A DNA stretch of 64,000 nt from Burkholderiaceae bacterium 16 (GCA_000955785.1 JYOD01000047.1:1-64000); one strand, 5' to 3'; numbered from the stretch's first letter, positions 1-10,038 are shown. Notes: generated by a model not told the origin, from the letters alone. Translations and numbers: made by a program.

Positions 1-171
1 TTGTTTTGTCTCCACCCTCTTTGCCGACGCAAAGAAAAGTGACCGGCAGCCCCCGCAGGGGGATGTCGTATGGCTTTTGGGTGCAAAAACCAACACCGCC
101 CAAATCAAATCCCAAACACCTAACAACAAGCCAATTGCTCTGTCCTTGGGTTCAACCCCCCATTAAACCCC
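1..171. other. window-edge intergenic stretch, no gene
   Basis: No convincing reading frame or RNA gene is visible. The first 100 bases are typical of low-complexity sequence found between convergent genes. The stretch ends at the stop codon of the minus-strand LysR gene. Confidence 0.5.
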
Positions 172-1116
172 CTACCCCTCCCTAACCAACTGCGGCAAAA
201 CCGGCAACTCCCCCGCCACCTCAGCAATCATCCTCCGCATCCACATAACATCCGGCGCAGCATGACACCGCTCATGCCAAAGCTGATAAAACCGCATCCG
301 CGGAAACACCACCGGCGAAGGCACCATCTTCAACGGCAGGTACTGCGCATAGTGCGCGGCAAACTGCCGCCCCGTCGTGAACACCATATCGGTCTTCATC
401 AACACATACGGCACCAGCCCAAAATACGGCAACGTAACCTGGATATTGCGCTTGTACCCCTGCTCGGCCAGCGCCTGGTCAATCATGCTGCGCTGCATCG
501 AAGCATAGGGCGCGGGGGCAAGATGAGGCATCTCCAGGTAATGCTTGAGGGTCAGCCCCTTGCGCGCCAGCGGATGTTGCGCCCCCAGCATGCACACCAC
601 CTCATCGTCGAACAGCGGCGAGATATGCAGATGTTCCGGCGGCGACAGCCAGTTGCCGACCACGATGTCGAGCTGCCCTTGTTCCAGGCTGTCGAGGAAG
701 TCGCTTGAAGACGTCATCGGGTGCACGAACAGCTTGGCGCCGGGCGCAAGGCGGCGCACACGCTCGACGATATTGGGCAGGAAGAAGGCGTCCAGGTAGT
801 CCGGCGCCCCCAGGTGGAAGGTACGGGTAGTGGTGGCGGGGTCGAAATGCTGGGGCGGCCGGGCGATCCGGTCCATGGCCGCCAGGCTCTGCTCGGCCAG
901 TTGCAGCAACTCGCGGCCGCGCTCGGTCGGCACCATGCCGCTCTTGCCGCGCACCAGGATGGCATCCCCGGTGATTTCCCTTAGTCGCTTGAGCGTATTG
1001 CTGATGGCGGGCTGCGACTGGCCGAGCCGGACCGCAGTGCGGGTCACGCTCTGCTCGGTCAGCAGCGTGTGCAGCACCCGCAACAGATAGGTATCGAGAT
1101 GGTCGCGTCCGTGCAT
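172..1116 (-). CDS. LysR-family transcriptional regulator, divergent from xdhABC
   Basis: Predicted DNA-binding regulator of about 314 residues. An N-terminal winged helix-turn-helix (about residues 5-65, with LGQSQPAISNTLKRLRE in the recognition region) is followed by a LysR substrate-binding domain. The open frame extends upstream to 1221, but homologues start just before the HLDTYLLRV segment, so the ATG at 1114-1116 is preferred; the ATG at 1138-1140 is possible. Neither has a clear Shine-Dalgarno sequence. The gene diverges from xdhA across about 220 bp, the usual layout for a LysR regulator controlling its neighbour, so it probably responds to a purine or related metabolite. A small inverted repeat, CATA-GTG-TATG at 1173-1183, is one candidate site. 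The inducer cannot be read from sequence. Confidence 0.85.
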   Translation of the reverse strand: MHGRDHLDTYLLRVLHTLLTEQSVTRTAVRLGQSQPAISNTLKRLREITGDAILVRGKSGMVPTERGRELLQLAEQSLAAMDRIARPPQHFDPATTTRTFHLGAPDYLDAFFLPNIVERVRRLAPGAKLFVHPMTSSSDFLDSLEQGQLDIVVGNWLSPPEHLHISPLFDDEVVCMLGAQHPLARKGLTLKHYLEMPHLAPAPYASMQRSMIDQALAEQGYKRNIQVTLPYFGLVPYVLMKTDMVFTTGRQFAAHYAQYLPLKMVPSPVVFPRMRFYQLWHERCHAAPDVMWMRRMIAEVAGELPVLPQLVREG

Positions 1117-1335
1117 GGCGAGGGGGCGCCAGGCGCGCATGGCGGCCGGTGGCGTGGGGGATGGGAACGGCGCATAGTGTATGTCAGGCACCCCGTCATT
1201 GGTCAAATCCGGCTGCCGCACTCCTCGTCAGCCGTGCAACGCTCTCCCCCCTTGATGGGGCATATCACCTGGGCCGAATATTGCATCATCGGCACCAGTG
1301 CTATGTTTGCCCCCATCACAAAGAGAGAAGACACC

Positions 1336-2844
1336 ATGGAGACGCAAACCATCCGCTTTTACCACCGCGGCCAGGTCCAGGAGGTCGCCGATGCCCCCGT
1401 GACCCGCACCGTGCTGCAGTACCTGCGCGAGGACGCGCGCTGCACGGGCACCAAGGAGGGCTGCGCCGAAGGCGATTGCGGTGCATGCACCGTGGTGCTC
1501 GGCGAACTGGGCGAGGACGGCCAGGTCGAGTTCAAGGCGGTCAATTCCTGCATCCAGTTCCTGCCCACACTGGACGGCCGCGCCCTGATCACCGTGGAAG
1601 ACCTGCGCCAGGCCGACGGCGCGCTGCACCCGGTACAGCAAGCGATGGTGGAGTGCCATGGCTCACAGTGCGGCTTCTGCACCCCCGGCTTCGTGATGTC
1701 GCTGTGGGCGCTGTACCAGCAAAAGGCCGAGGACGCCGGCACCGGCCGCGCGCCGGCCCGCGAGACCATCTGCGACGCCCTCACAGGCAACCTGTGCCGC
1801 TGCACCGGCTACCGTCCCATCATCGAGGCCGGCCAGCGCATGATGGCGCTACCGGCGCCGCAGGCCAGCAAGCTGGACCCGCGGCAGATCGCCGACACGC
1901 TGCGCTCGCTGCAACGCGACGCCACGTTCCACTACAGCGCCGGCGGCCTGCACTTCTACGCGCCCCGCACGGCATCGGCTTTCGCCGCCATCAAGGCGGC
2001 CGAGCCGGGCGTGCGCATCCTGGCCGGCAGCACCGACGTGGGCCTGTGGGTGACCAAGCAGTTCCGCGAACTCGGCAACCTGCTGTACGTGGGGCAGGTA
2101 GCTGACCTCAACAGTATCGAGCAGGTGGACGGCGCAGTGGAAATCGGGGCGGCGGTCTCGCTGGAGCGCGCCTATGCGGCGCTCAATGCCACGCACCCCG
2201 AACTGGAAGAACTGTGGAAGCGTTTTGCCTCGCTGCCGATCCGCAACGCCGGCACGCTGGGGGGCAATATTGCCAACGGCTCGCCCATCGGCGACTCCAT
2301 GCCCGCGCTGATCGCCCTTGGCACCGAAGTGGTGCTGCAGCGCGGCGAAGTGCGCCGCACCCTGCCGCTGGAAGACCTCTACCTGGCCTACCAGAAGACC
2401 GCCATGGCCGAGGGCGAGTTCGTCGCGGCCCTGCGCGTGCCGCTGGCGGGGCCGGAGTACTTCCGAACCTACAAGCTGTCAAAACGCTTTGACGAAGACA
2501 TTTCCGCTGTCTGCGCTGCCTTTGCGCTGACGCTGGAAGACGGTGTGATCCGCCATGCACGCGTGGCCTTCGGCGGCATGGCCGCCACGGCCAAGCGCGG
2601 CGCCCTGACGGAAGCCGCGCTGGTCGGCCAATCCTGGACGGAAGCCACCGCCCGGGCCGCCATGAGCGCGCTGGCGCAGGACTTCACGCCGCTGACCGAC
2701 ATGCGCTCCACCGCCGCCTACCGCAGCCGTGGCGCCGCCAACCTGCTGTACCGCTTCTGGCTGGAAACGCGCGCCGACGCGCTGCCAGCCGCCGCCGTTA
2801 ATGTCCGCGCCCCAGGCGCTGGCCAGATCGTCGCCACCGCATAA
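1336..2844 (+). CDS. xdhA: xanthine dehydrogenase small subunit (2Fe-2S and FAD)
   Basis: Small subunit of bacterial xanthine dehydrogenase, which oxidises hypoxanthine to xanthine and xanthine to urate with NAD+. About 502 residues. The N-terminal plant-type ferredoxin domain has C43, C48, C51 and C72. The second [2Fe-2S] domain has CGFC (C112, C115) and CRC (C154, C156). An FAD-binding domain follows (about 200-370, with LAGSTDVGLW and NAGTLGGNIANGSPIGDS), then a CO dehydrogenase flavoprotein C-terminal domain. The frame is open from 1069, but the ATG at 1336 follows AGAGAAG and gives the family N-terminus. The gene is 12 bp upstream of xdhB and is the first gene of the purine operon. Confidence 0.96.
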   Translation: METQTIRFYHRGQVQEVADAPVTRTVLQYLREDARCTGTKEGCAEGDCGACTVVLGELGEDGQVEFKAVNSCIQFLPTLDGRALITVEDLRQADGALHPVQQAMVECHGSQCGFCTPGFVMSLWALYQQKAEDAGTGRAPARETICDALTGNLCRCTGYRPIIEAGQRMMALPAPQASKLDPRQIADTLRSLQRDATFHYSAGGLHFYAPRTASAFAAIKAAEPGVRILAGSTDVGLWVTKQFRELGNLLYVGQVADLNSIEQVDGAVEIGAAVSLERAYAALNATHPELEELWKRFASLPIRNAGTLGGNIANGSPIGDSMPALIALGTEVVLQRGEVRRTLPLEDLYLAYQKTAMAEGEFVAALRVPLAGPEYFRTYKLSKRFDEDISAVCAAFALTLEDGVIRHARVAFGGMAATAKRGALTEAALVGQSWTEATARAAMSALAQDFTPLTDMRSTAAYRSRGAANLLYRFWLETRADALPAAAVNVRAPGAGQIVATA

Positions 2845-2856
2845 GGATAGATCGGC

Positions 2857-5220
2857 ATGAACAAGCAAACCGAACCCTTCCTGCTCGACGCCGAGATCGA
2901 GGCCAAGGCCGCCGTCTCCACGCCACAAGTGGGCATTTCGCGCCCCCATGAATCCGCCCACCTGCACGTGGCCGGCACGGCCACTTATACCGACGACATT
3001 CCCGAGCTGGCCGGCACGCTGCACGCCGCGCTCGGCATGAGCACGCGCGCCCACGCCCGCATCAAGTCGATGTCGCTCGACAAGGTGCGCGCCGCGCCGG
3101 GCGTGGTGGCGGTGCTGACCGCCGAAGATATCCCCGCCGCCAACGAATGCGGCCCGATCATCCATGACGACCCCATCCTGGCCAACGGCCTGGTGCAGTT
3201 CATCGGCCAGCCGATGTTCGTGGTGGTGGCCACCTCGCACGATGCCGCGCGCCGTGCCGCACGCCTGGGGAATGTCGAGTACGAGGACCTGGCGCCGGTG
3301 CTGTCGCCCGAGGCGGCGCACCAGGCCGGCAGCTATGTGCTGCCGCCGATGCACCTGACACGAGGCGAGCCGGCCAGCCATATCGCCGGTGCTGCGCACC
3401 GGGCGCGGGGCAATATCCGCCTGGGCGGCCAGGAGCAGTTCTACCTGGAAGGCCAGATCGCCTACGCCGCGCCGAAGGAAAACGACGGCATGCACGTGTG
3501 GTGCTCGACTCAGCATCCCACCGAAATGCAGCATGCTGTAGCGCATATGCTGGGATGGCACGCGCACCAGGTGCTGGTGGAATGCCGGCGCATGGGCGGC
3601 GGCTTCGGCGGCAAGGAATCGCAATCGGCCATGTTCGCCTGCTGCGCCGCGCTGGCCGCGTGGAAGCTGCTGTGCCCGGTCAAGCTGCGTCCGGACCGCG
3701 ACGACGACATGATGATCACCGGCAAGCGCCACGACTTCGTCTTCGATTTCGAAGTCGGCCACGATGCCGAAGGCCGCATCGACGGCGTATCGGTGGAGAT
3801 GGTTTCGCGCGCCGGCTTCTCGGCCGACCTGTCCGGCCCGGTGATGACCCGCGCCATCTGCCACTTCGACAACGCCTACTGGCTGCCGAATGTGCAGATC
3901 GACGGCTACTGCGGCAAGACCAATACGCAGAGCAATACCGCCTTCCGCGGCTTCGGCGGCCCCCAAGGCGCCTTTGCCATCGAATACATCCTGGACAATG
4001 TGGCGCGCACCGTGGGCCGCGATTCGCTCGACGTGCGCCGCGCCAACCTGTACGGCAAGACCGAGTGCAATGTCACGCCTTACGGCCAGACCGTGGAAGA
4101 CAACGTCATCCACGAACTGCTCGATGAACTGGAGGCCAGCAGCGCCTACCGCGAGCGCCGCGAGGCAACGCGCGCATTCAACGCCGGCAGCCCGGTGCTG
4201 AAGAAAGGCATTGCCATCACCCCGGTGAAGTTCGGCATCTCCTTCAATGTGGCCCACTTCAACCAGGCCGGCGCGCTGGTGCACGTGTACAACGACGGAT
4301 CGGTACTGGTGAACCACGGCGGCACGGAAATGGGCCAGGGCCTGAACACCAAGGTGGCGATGGTGGTGGCGCACGAACTCGGCATCCGCCTGGAACGCGT
4401 GCGCGTCACCGCCACAGATACGAGCAAGGTGGCCAACACCTCGGCCACCGCCGCCTCCACCGGCACCGACCTGAACGGCAAGGCCGCGCAGCACGCGGCG
4501 CGGCAGATCCGCGAGCGGCTGGCTGCCTTTGCCGCGCGCCAGGCTGGCGTGGACGCGGACAGCGTGCAGTTCGGCGACGACCTGGTGGTGGCGGGCGAAC
4601 TGCGCCTTGACTTCAGCGACCTGGCACGCCAGGCCTACGTGTCGCGCGTGCAATTGTGGTCCGATGGTTTCTACACCACGCCCAAGCTGTACTGGGACCA
4701 GTCCAGGCTGCAGGGCCGGCCCTTCTACTACTTCGCCTATGGCGCGGCCTGTTCCGAAGTGCTGGTGGACACGCTCACCGGCGAATGGCGCCTGTTGCGC
4801 GCGGACGTGCTGCACGATGCCGGCCGCTCCCTCAACCCGGCCATCGATATCGGCCAGGTCGAAGGTGGCTTTATCCAGGGCATGGGCTGGCTGACCACCG
4901 AGGAATTGTGGTGGAACAAGGATGGCAAGCTGATGACGCATGCGCCTTCGACCTACAAGATCCCGACCGTCAACGACTGCCCGGAAGCGTTCACCGTGCG
5001 GCTGTTCGAGAACGACAACGCGGAAGACAGCATCCATCGCTCGAAGGCGGTGGGCGAGCCGCCGCTGCTGCTGCCGTTCTCGGTGTTCTTCGCGATTCGC
5101 GATGCGGTGGCCAGCGTCGGGGATTACAAGGTGAACCCGCCGCTGGTAGCGCCTGCGACGAGCGAGGCGATCCTGGATGCGGTGGATGCGGTGCGGGTGG
5201 CTGCGCCGGTGGTGCAGTGA
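2857..5220 (+). CDS. xdhB: xanthine dehydrogenase molybdenum-binding subunit
   Basis: Catalytic molybdopterin subunit of xanthine dehydrogenase, 787 residues. It has the aldehyde oxidase/xanthine dehydrogenase a/b hammerhead domain (about 25-135) followed by the molybdopterin-binding domain. Motifs visible are GGGFGGKE near 247, RGFGGPQG near 363, GTEMGQG near 489 and KAVGEPPLL near 730. The glutamate of the last motif (E734) corresponds to the catalytic base of the family. The start follows an AAGGAT ribosome site and lies 12 bp after xdhA. It works as a heterotetramer with XdhA and needs XdhC, encoded next, for insertion of the sulfurated cofactor. Confidence 0.96.
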   Translation: MNKQTEPFLLDAEIEAKAAVSTPQVGISRPHESAHLHVAGTATYTDDIPELAGTLHAALGMSTRAHARIKSMSLDKVRAAPGVVAVLTAEDIPAANECGPIIHDDPILANGLVQFIGQPMFVVVATSHDAARRAARLGNVEYEDLAPVLSPEAAHQAGSYVLPPMHLTRGEPASHIAGAAHRARGNIRLGGQEQFYLEGQIAYAAPKENDGMHVWCSTQHPTEMQHAVAHMLGWHAHQVLVECRRMGGGFGGKESQSAMFACCAALAAWKLLCPVKLRPDRDDDMMITGKRHDFVFDFEVGHDAEGRIDGVSVEMVSRAGFSADLSGPVMTRAICHFDNAYWLPNVQIDGYCGKTNTQSNTAFRGFGGPQGAFAIEYILDNVARTVGRDSLDVRRANLYGKTECNVTPYGQTVEDNVIHELLDELEASSAYRERREATRAFNAGSPVLKKGIAITPVKFGISFNVAHFNQAGALVHVYNDGSVLVNHGGTEMGQGLNTKVAMVVAHELGIRLERVRVTATDTSKVANTSATAASTGTDLNGKAAQHAARQIRERLAAFAARQAGVDADSVQFGDDLVVAGELRLDFSDLARQAYVSRVQLWSDGFYTTPKLYWDQSRLQGRPFYYFAYGAACSEVLVDTLTGEWRLLRADVLHDAGRSLNPAIDIGQVEGGFIQGMGWLTTEELWWNKDGKLMTHAPSTYKIPTVNDCPEAFTVRLFENDNAEDSIHRSKAVGEPPLLLPFSVFFAIRDAVASVGDYKVNPPLVAPATSEAILDAVDAVRVAAPVVQ

Positions 5221-5289
5221 GCCGCATCCTCTAACACCGTAGCGACATAACCAGCCTCACCCAAAGCATCAACCTAAAAAGGCATCACC

Positions 5290-6324
5290 ATGCAGGACGC
5301 GCCCCTCAAACCCTTCCGCTTCGCCGACGCCACCCGTCTGGTGCGCGCCGGCGTGCCGGTGGCGATGGTCACCATCGCCGAAGTAAGAGGCTCGGCCCCG
5401 CGCGAGGCGGGCGTGCGCATGCTGGTGACCGCCGACGACCTGGTGGGCACCATCGGCGGCGGCCATCTGGAATGGCGCGGCATGGAGATCGCGCGCACCA
5501 TGCTGGCCGAACGCGATGCGACGCGGCAGATCGTGCGCATCCCCTTGGGCCCGGCCCTGGGCCAATGCTGCGGCGGCGTGGTCCAGCTCGCCTTCGAGGT
5601 GCTCGGCGAGCCCGACCTGCCCTGGCTCGATGCGGTGCAGGCCGTCTTCTCCGCTGGCCGCGCGCTCATGCGCACCGTGCCGGCGGCCGGTCCGGTGCGG
5701 CACGCGGCGACGCAGGCGGTCACGCCCTCGGTGAGCTTGCAAACGGATGGCGCCTGGACCGACGTCATGGTGCCCGATGAACTGCAGGTGGTGCTGTTCG
5801 GCGCCGGCCACGTCGGCCATGCGCTGGTCAAGGTGCTGGCCAACCTGCCGTGCCGGGTGCACTGGGTGGATGAGCGCGACACCTTGTTCCCGCCGGGCCT
5901 GCCCGACAACGTTACCCCGGAAGCCACGGATATCCCCGAAGCGGTGGTCGACCATGCCCCGGCCGGCAGCTATTTCCTGGTGATGACGCACAGCCACGCC
6001 CTGGACCAGACGCTGTGCGAGCGGATCTTGCGGCGCAATGACTTTGCCTATTTCGGCCTGATCGGTTCCAAGACCAAGCGCGCGCGCTTCGAGCATCGCA
6101 TGGCGGAGCATGGGATTGACCCTGCCCGCTTTGCGGAAATGACGTGCCCGATGGGCGTCTCCGGCATCACGGACAAGGCTCCGGCTATGATTGCGGTTGC
6201 CATCGTCGCCCAGCTGCTGCAGGTTCGCGACCAGCGTCTCGCCCATCTGGGCGCGCTGAGCGCCAACCGCGGCGGCCAGGCGGCGAACACGACGCAAACC
6301 AAGACCGCAAAAGGAACCCCATGA
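5290..6324 (+). CDS. xdhC: xanthine dehydrogenase accessory protein XdhC
   Basis: Molybdenum cofactor chaperone of 344 residues that binds sulfurated Moco and delivers it to the XdhB subunit. The N-terminal XdhC/CoxI domain carries EVRGSAPREAGVRML and GTIGGGHLEW. The C-terminal Rossmann-like domain carries FGAGHVGHALVKVL and the GLIGSKTKRARF segment. It starts 69 bp after xdhB. Its stop codon overlaps the start of the next deaminase gene (ATGA, 6321-6324), so the two are probably translationally coupled. It is not a subunit of the mature enzyme. Confidence 0.94.
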   Translation: MQDAPLKPFRFADATRLVRAGVPVAMVTIAEVRGSAPREAGVRMLVTADDLVGTIGGGHLEWRGMEIARTMLAERDATRQIVRIPLGPALGQCCGGVVQLAFEVLGEPDLPWLDAVQAVFSAGRALMRTVPAAGPVRHAATQAVTPSVSLQTDGAWTDVMVPDELQVVLFGAGHVGHALVKVLANLPCRVHWVDERDTLFPPGLPDNVTPEATDIPEAVVDHAPAGSYFLVMTHSHALDQTLCERILRRNDFAYFGLIGSKTKRARFEHRMAEHGIDPARFAEMTCPMGVSGITDKAPAMIAVAIVAQLLQVRDQRLAHLGALSANRGGQAANTTQTKTAKGTP

Positions 6325-7367
6325 CGCTCGATGCCGCGCTCGCAGACCGTATCCGCCTGACGCCCAAGGCAGAACTGCACGTCCATATCGAAGGCACGCT
6401 CGAGCCCGAGCTGATCTTCCGGCTGGCCCAGCACAACAAGGTCAAGCTGCCGTATGCCAGCGTGGAAGCCCTGCGCGAAGCCTACGCCTTCACCGACCTG
6501 CAATCCTTCCTTGACATTTACTACGCCGGCGCCAGCGTGCTGCTGACCGAGGACGATTTCTTCGACATGACGATGGCCTACGTGCAGCGCGCCGTAGCCG
6601 ACAACGTGCGCCACGCCGAGATTTTCTTCGACCCGCAGACCCACACCGCGCGCGGCGTGCCCATCGGCGTGGTAATCGACGGCATCTCCGACGCGCTGGC
6701 CCAGGCCCGCACCCAGTTCGATTTCTCCAGCAGCCTGATCCTCTGCTTCCTGCGCCACCTGTCCGAGGAAGACGCCTTCGCCACGCTGGAAGCGGCGCTG
6801 CCCTACCGCGACCGCTTCGTCGGCGTGGGCCTGGATTCCTCCGAGCAGGGCAACCCGCCTGAGAAATTCGCCCGCGTCTTCGCCCGCGCCCGCGAGCTGG
6901 GCCTGCGGCTGGTGGCGCACGCCGGCGAGGAAGGCCCGGCGCAGTATGTCACGGACGCGCTCGACATCCTCAAGGTGGAACGCATCGACCACGGCGTACG
7001 CGCCATCGACGACCCCGCCCTGGTGGAGCGGCTGGCCCGCGAGCGCGTGGCGCTGACGGTGTGCCCGCTGTCCAACCAGAAGCTCAAGGTCTATCCCGAC
7101 CTGCGCGACCACTCGCTGCACCGCCTGCTGGAAGCCGGCGTGCTGGTCACGCTGCACTCCGACGACCCCGCCTATTTCGGCGGCTATATGAACGCCAACT
7201 GGGAAGCCACCTTCGAAGCCCTGCCGCTGACCGCGGACGACGGCCACAAGCTGGCGCGCAATAGTTTCGAAGCGTCCTTCCTGCCCGCCACGCAAAAGGC
7301 CGCCTTCCTCGCTGAAGTCGATCACTTCTGGCAATCCCCCCTGCCCGCGACGGCCTCCACGGCCTGA
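6321..7367 (+). CDS. add: adenosine/adenine deaminase family protein (probably adenine deaminase type 2)
   Basis: Zinc amidohydrolase of about 348 residues that deaminates a purine amino group. Metal ligands are visible as HVH (H20, H22), H200 in HAGEEG with E203, and D281 in HSDDP. Such proteins are usually annotated adenosine deaminase. The LDSSEQGNPPEKF and HAGEEGPAQYV segments instead resemble, from memory, the microbial adenine deaminase branch of the family (Pseudomonas PA0148 and yeast Aah1). Location between xdhC and guaD fits adenine to hypoxanthine feeding XDH. The ATG at 6321 overlaps the xdhC stop and follows AAGGAA; the frame is open upstream to 6144 but that part lies inside xdhC. 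Confidence 0.9.
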   Translation: MTLDAALADRIRLTPKAELHVHIEGTLEPELIFRLAQHNKVKLPYASVEALREAYAFTDLQSFLDIYYAGASVLLTEDDFFDMTMAYVQRAVADNVRHAEIFFDPQTHTARGVPIGVVIDGISDALAQARTQFDFSSSLILCFLRHLSEEDAFATLEAALPYRDRFVGVGLDSSEQGNPPEKFARVFARARELGLRLVAHAGEEGPAQYVTDALDILKVERIDHGVRAIDDPALVERLARERVALTVCPLSNQKLKVYPDLRDHSLHRLLEAGVLVTLHSDDPAYFGGYMNANWEATFEALPLTADDGHKLARNSFEASFLPATQKAAFLAEVDHFWQSPLPATASTA

Positions 7368-7429
7368 GCGCGGCTCACACCAAAATGCCGGCGCGCCACG
7401 CGCGCGCCGGCGCATGACGAGACACCGCT

Positions 7430-8761
7430 ATGACGACCACGCCCCCCACCCCGTCCATCACCCGCGCCATCCGTGGCCGCGTGCTGCACTTCCTGCGCGA
7501 TCCGCAGTTTCATGACGACGCGTGTCAGTATTGGGAAGACGGGGTGCTGGTCGTCACCGCCGGGCATGTCGCCGCGGTCGGCGACTACGCCGAGCTGGCC
7601 GCGCAGATCCCGGCCGGCGCCGAGGTGATCGACCGCCGCGGCAAGCTGATCGTGCCCGGTTTTATCGACACCCACGTGCATTACCCGCAGACCGACATCA
7701 TCGCCTCGCCCTCGCCCGGCCTGCTGCACTGGCTGGAGACCTACACCTTCCCCGAGGAGCGCCGCTTCGCCGAGCCGGAATACGCGGCGGCGGTGGCGGG
7801 CTTCTTTGCCGACGAGCTGCTGCGCAACGGCACCACCAGCGCCGTGGCCTGGAGCACCGTGCACACGGCCTCGGCCGACGCGCTGTTCGCCGAAGCGGAC
7901 CGGCGCAACCTGCGCCTGGTGACCGGCAAGGTGCTGATGGACCGCAACTGCCCCGAATTCCTGCGCGACACCGCCGAGTCCGGCGCGCGCGATTCGGCCG
8001 ACCTGATCTCGCGCTGGCACGGCAAGAACCGCCTGTCGTACGCGATCACGCCGCGCTTCGCGCCGACCTCCAGCGAGGCGCAGCTGGCTGCCTGCGGCGA
8101 ACTGGCCAAGGCCTATCCCGACGCCTATATCCAGACCCATGTGGCGGAAAACCGCGACGAGGTGAAGTGGGTGGCCGAACTGTTCCCGCAGGCACGCAGC
8201 TATCTCGATATCTACGATCACTACGGCCTGCTGCGTCCGGGCGCGTTCTACGGCCACGCCATCTACCTCGACCAGGACGACCGCAAGCGCCTGGCCGACA
8301 GTGGCGCCGCGGTGGCGCACTGCCCCACCTCCAACCTGTTCCTGGGCAGCGGCTTCTATGACTTCCACCAGTCCGACGCCTATCGCCTCAACGTGACGCT
8401 GGCCACCGACGTGGGCGGCGGCACCTCGTTCTCGATGCTGCGCACCATGAATGCCGCACACAAGGTGGCGCGCATGGGCGGCTATCACCTCACCGCGCTG
8501 CGCATGTTCTACCTGGCCACCCGCGCCGCCGCCGACGCGCTGGGCTGGAGCGAGCGCGTGGGCAGCTTCACGCCGGGCTGCGAGGCCGACTTCATCGTGC
8601 TCGATCCGCAGGCCACGCCGCTGATCGCCCGCCGCAGCGAACGCTCGGAGACGCTGGAAGAGCAACTGTTCGCCTTCGCCATGCTGGGCGACGACCGTGT
8701 GATCGATGAGGTCTATGTGATGGGCGAGCCGGCAAGCGCGCCGGCCTCGGTCGCGCATTAA
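7430..8761 (+). CDS. guaD: guanine deaminase
   Basis: Converts guanine to xanthine, the substrate of XdhAB. 443 residues, amidohydrolase fold. Metal-binding motifs are PGFIDTHVHYPQTD (H82, H84), QTHVAEN (near 237), GHAIYLD with its histidine, and LATDVGGGTSFSM with the catalytic aspartate near 327. The length matches bacterial GuaD. It follows add by 62 bp on the same strand and is probably the last gene of the xdhABC-add-guaD operon; the next gene is 176 bp away and unrelated. Confidence 0.95.
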   Translation: MTTTPPTPSITRAIRGRVLHFLRDPQFHDDACQYWEDGVLVVTAGHVAAVGDYAELAAQIPAGAEVIDRRGKLIVPGFIDTHVHYPQTDIIASPSPGLLHWLETYTFPEERRFAEPEYAAAVAGFFADELLRNGTTSAVAWSTVHTASADALFAEADRRNLRLVTGKVLMDRNCPEFLRDTAESGARDSADLISRWHGKNRLSYAITPRFAPTSSEAQLAACGELAKAYPDAYIQTHVAENRDEVKWVAELFPQARSYLDIYDHYGLLRPGAFYGHAIYLDQDDRKRLADSGAAVAHCPTSNLFLGSGFYDFHQSDAYRLNVTLATDVGGGTSFSMLRTMNAAHKVARMGGYHLTALRMFYLATRAAADALGWSERVGSFTPGCEADFIVLDPQATPLIARRSERSETLEEQLFAFAMLGDDRVIDEVYVMGEPASAPASVAH

Positions 8762-8937
8762 TCATCACTTTTATTCAGGCAGCACCGGGTCCTGGCCACG
8801 CCGGCTTGACCCGGATCAACACCCCTGTCACGCAATCCTTCTAAGCTGTCACACCGTCGGCCCCCTGTGGCCGTGCATCGCCAGTCCCGGGCACAGCCAG
8901 GTGCCCGACCCCGCGTTCGACAACTGAAGGTTTTTGA

Positions 8938-10038
8938 ATGATTGCCACGCAGCAAGCCCCCTTTCCGAAGCCGATTTCCCCTGAAGCGCCCCTGCCCTCG
9001 CGCAAGATCATCCGCGGCTGGCTGATCCCGCTGGGCCAGCGCAGCACCCCGCGCGCGCTGGCGTTGTTCGCGCTGGATACGGCGCTGTTCGTGGCCGCGC
9101 TGGCCGGGGTGGTGATGTTCTCCCACTGGCTCGCCAAGCTGGCGGCGGGCGTGCTGACCGGCATCATCATCGCCCGCCTGTTCATCATCGGCCACGATGC
9201 CTGCCACCAGAGCCTGACGCCCCGGCGCGGCCTCAACAAATGGCTGGGGCGGCTGACCTTCCTGCCGTCGCTCACGCCCTACAGCCTGTGGGAAGTCGGT
9301 CATAACGTGGTCCACCACGGCTACTCCAACCTCAAGGGCTTCGACTTCGTCTGGGCACCCTACTCGCTCGAGGAATTCCAGGCGCTGCCGCGCTGGCGCC
9401 GCGCGCTGGAGCGCGTCTACCGCAACGGCTTCGGCGCGGGCCTGTACTACCTGGTCGAGATCTGGTGGTTCAAGATGTTCTTTCCCAGCCGCCGCCAGAT
9501 GCCCACGCGCCGTGCCGTCTTCATGTGGGACTGCACACTGGTGGCCCTCTTCGGCGCCGCCTGGATCGGCGCGCTGGCCTGGTTGGCGGTGGCCAGCGGC
9601 CAGTCGGTCGCGCTGCTGGTGGGCCTGGGCTTCGTCGTGCCCTTCTTGGTATGGAATTTCACCGTGGGCTTCGTGCTCTACGTGCACCACACCCATACCA
9701 GCGTGGCCTGGTACGAGACCAAGACCATGTGGGCACGCGCCCAGCCTTTCGTCTCCACCACCGTGCACCTGCGCTTCCGCTACGGCATCGGCGCGGCCCT
9801 GCATCACATCATGGAGCACACCGCGCATCACGTGGACATGAGCGTGCCGCTGTACCGCCTCAAGCGCGCGCAAACGCTGCTCGAACACGCGCTGCCGGGC
9901 CGCATCATCATCCAGAACTTCACCTGGCGCTGGTACTTCCATACCGCCCGCCGCTGCAAGCTGTACGACTTCAAGGCGCTGTGCTGGACGGACTTCAGGG
10001 GCCGGCAGACGAGCGCCAACGCGCCCGTGCCGGCGTAA
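8938..10038 (+). CDS. membrane fatty acid desaturase
   Basis: Integral membrane di-iron desaturase of 366 residues that introduces a double bond into an acyl chain. The three histidine boxes are present: HDACH (H86-H90), HNVVHH (H122-H127) and HTAHH (H294-H298). Hydrophobic segments lie at about 40-80 and 195-245. Position of the double bond and acyl carrier (lipid, CoA or ACP) cannot be decided from sequence. It follows guaD by 176 bp, with no functional link visible, and is probably transcribed alone. Confidence 0.88.
   Translation: MIATQQAPFPKPISPEAPLPSRKIIRGWLIPLGQRSTPRALALFALDTALFVAALAGVVMFSHWLAKLAAGVLTGIIIARLFIIGHDACHQSLTPRRGLNKWLGRLTFLPSLTPYSLWEVGHNVVHHGYSNLKGFDFVWAPYSLEEFQALPRWRRALERVYRNGFGAGLYYLVEIWWFKMFFPSRRQMPTRRAVFMWDCTLVALFGAAWIGALAWLAVASGQSVALLVGLGFVVPFLVWNFTVGFVLYVHHTHTSVAWYETKTMWARAQPFVSTTVHLRFRYGIGAALHHIMEHTAHHVDMSVPLYRLKRAQTLLEHALPGRIIIQNFTWRWYFHTARRCKLYDFKALCWTDFRGRQTSANAPVPA

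Noticed and set aside
2479..5037. 852-codon minus-strand frame opposite xdhA/xdhB
   Set aside because: Low-complexity His/Arg/Gly/Val composition typical of GC-rich antisense frames; xdhB on the + strand is clearly the gene.
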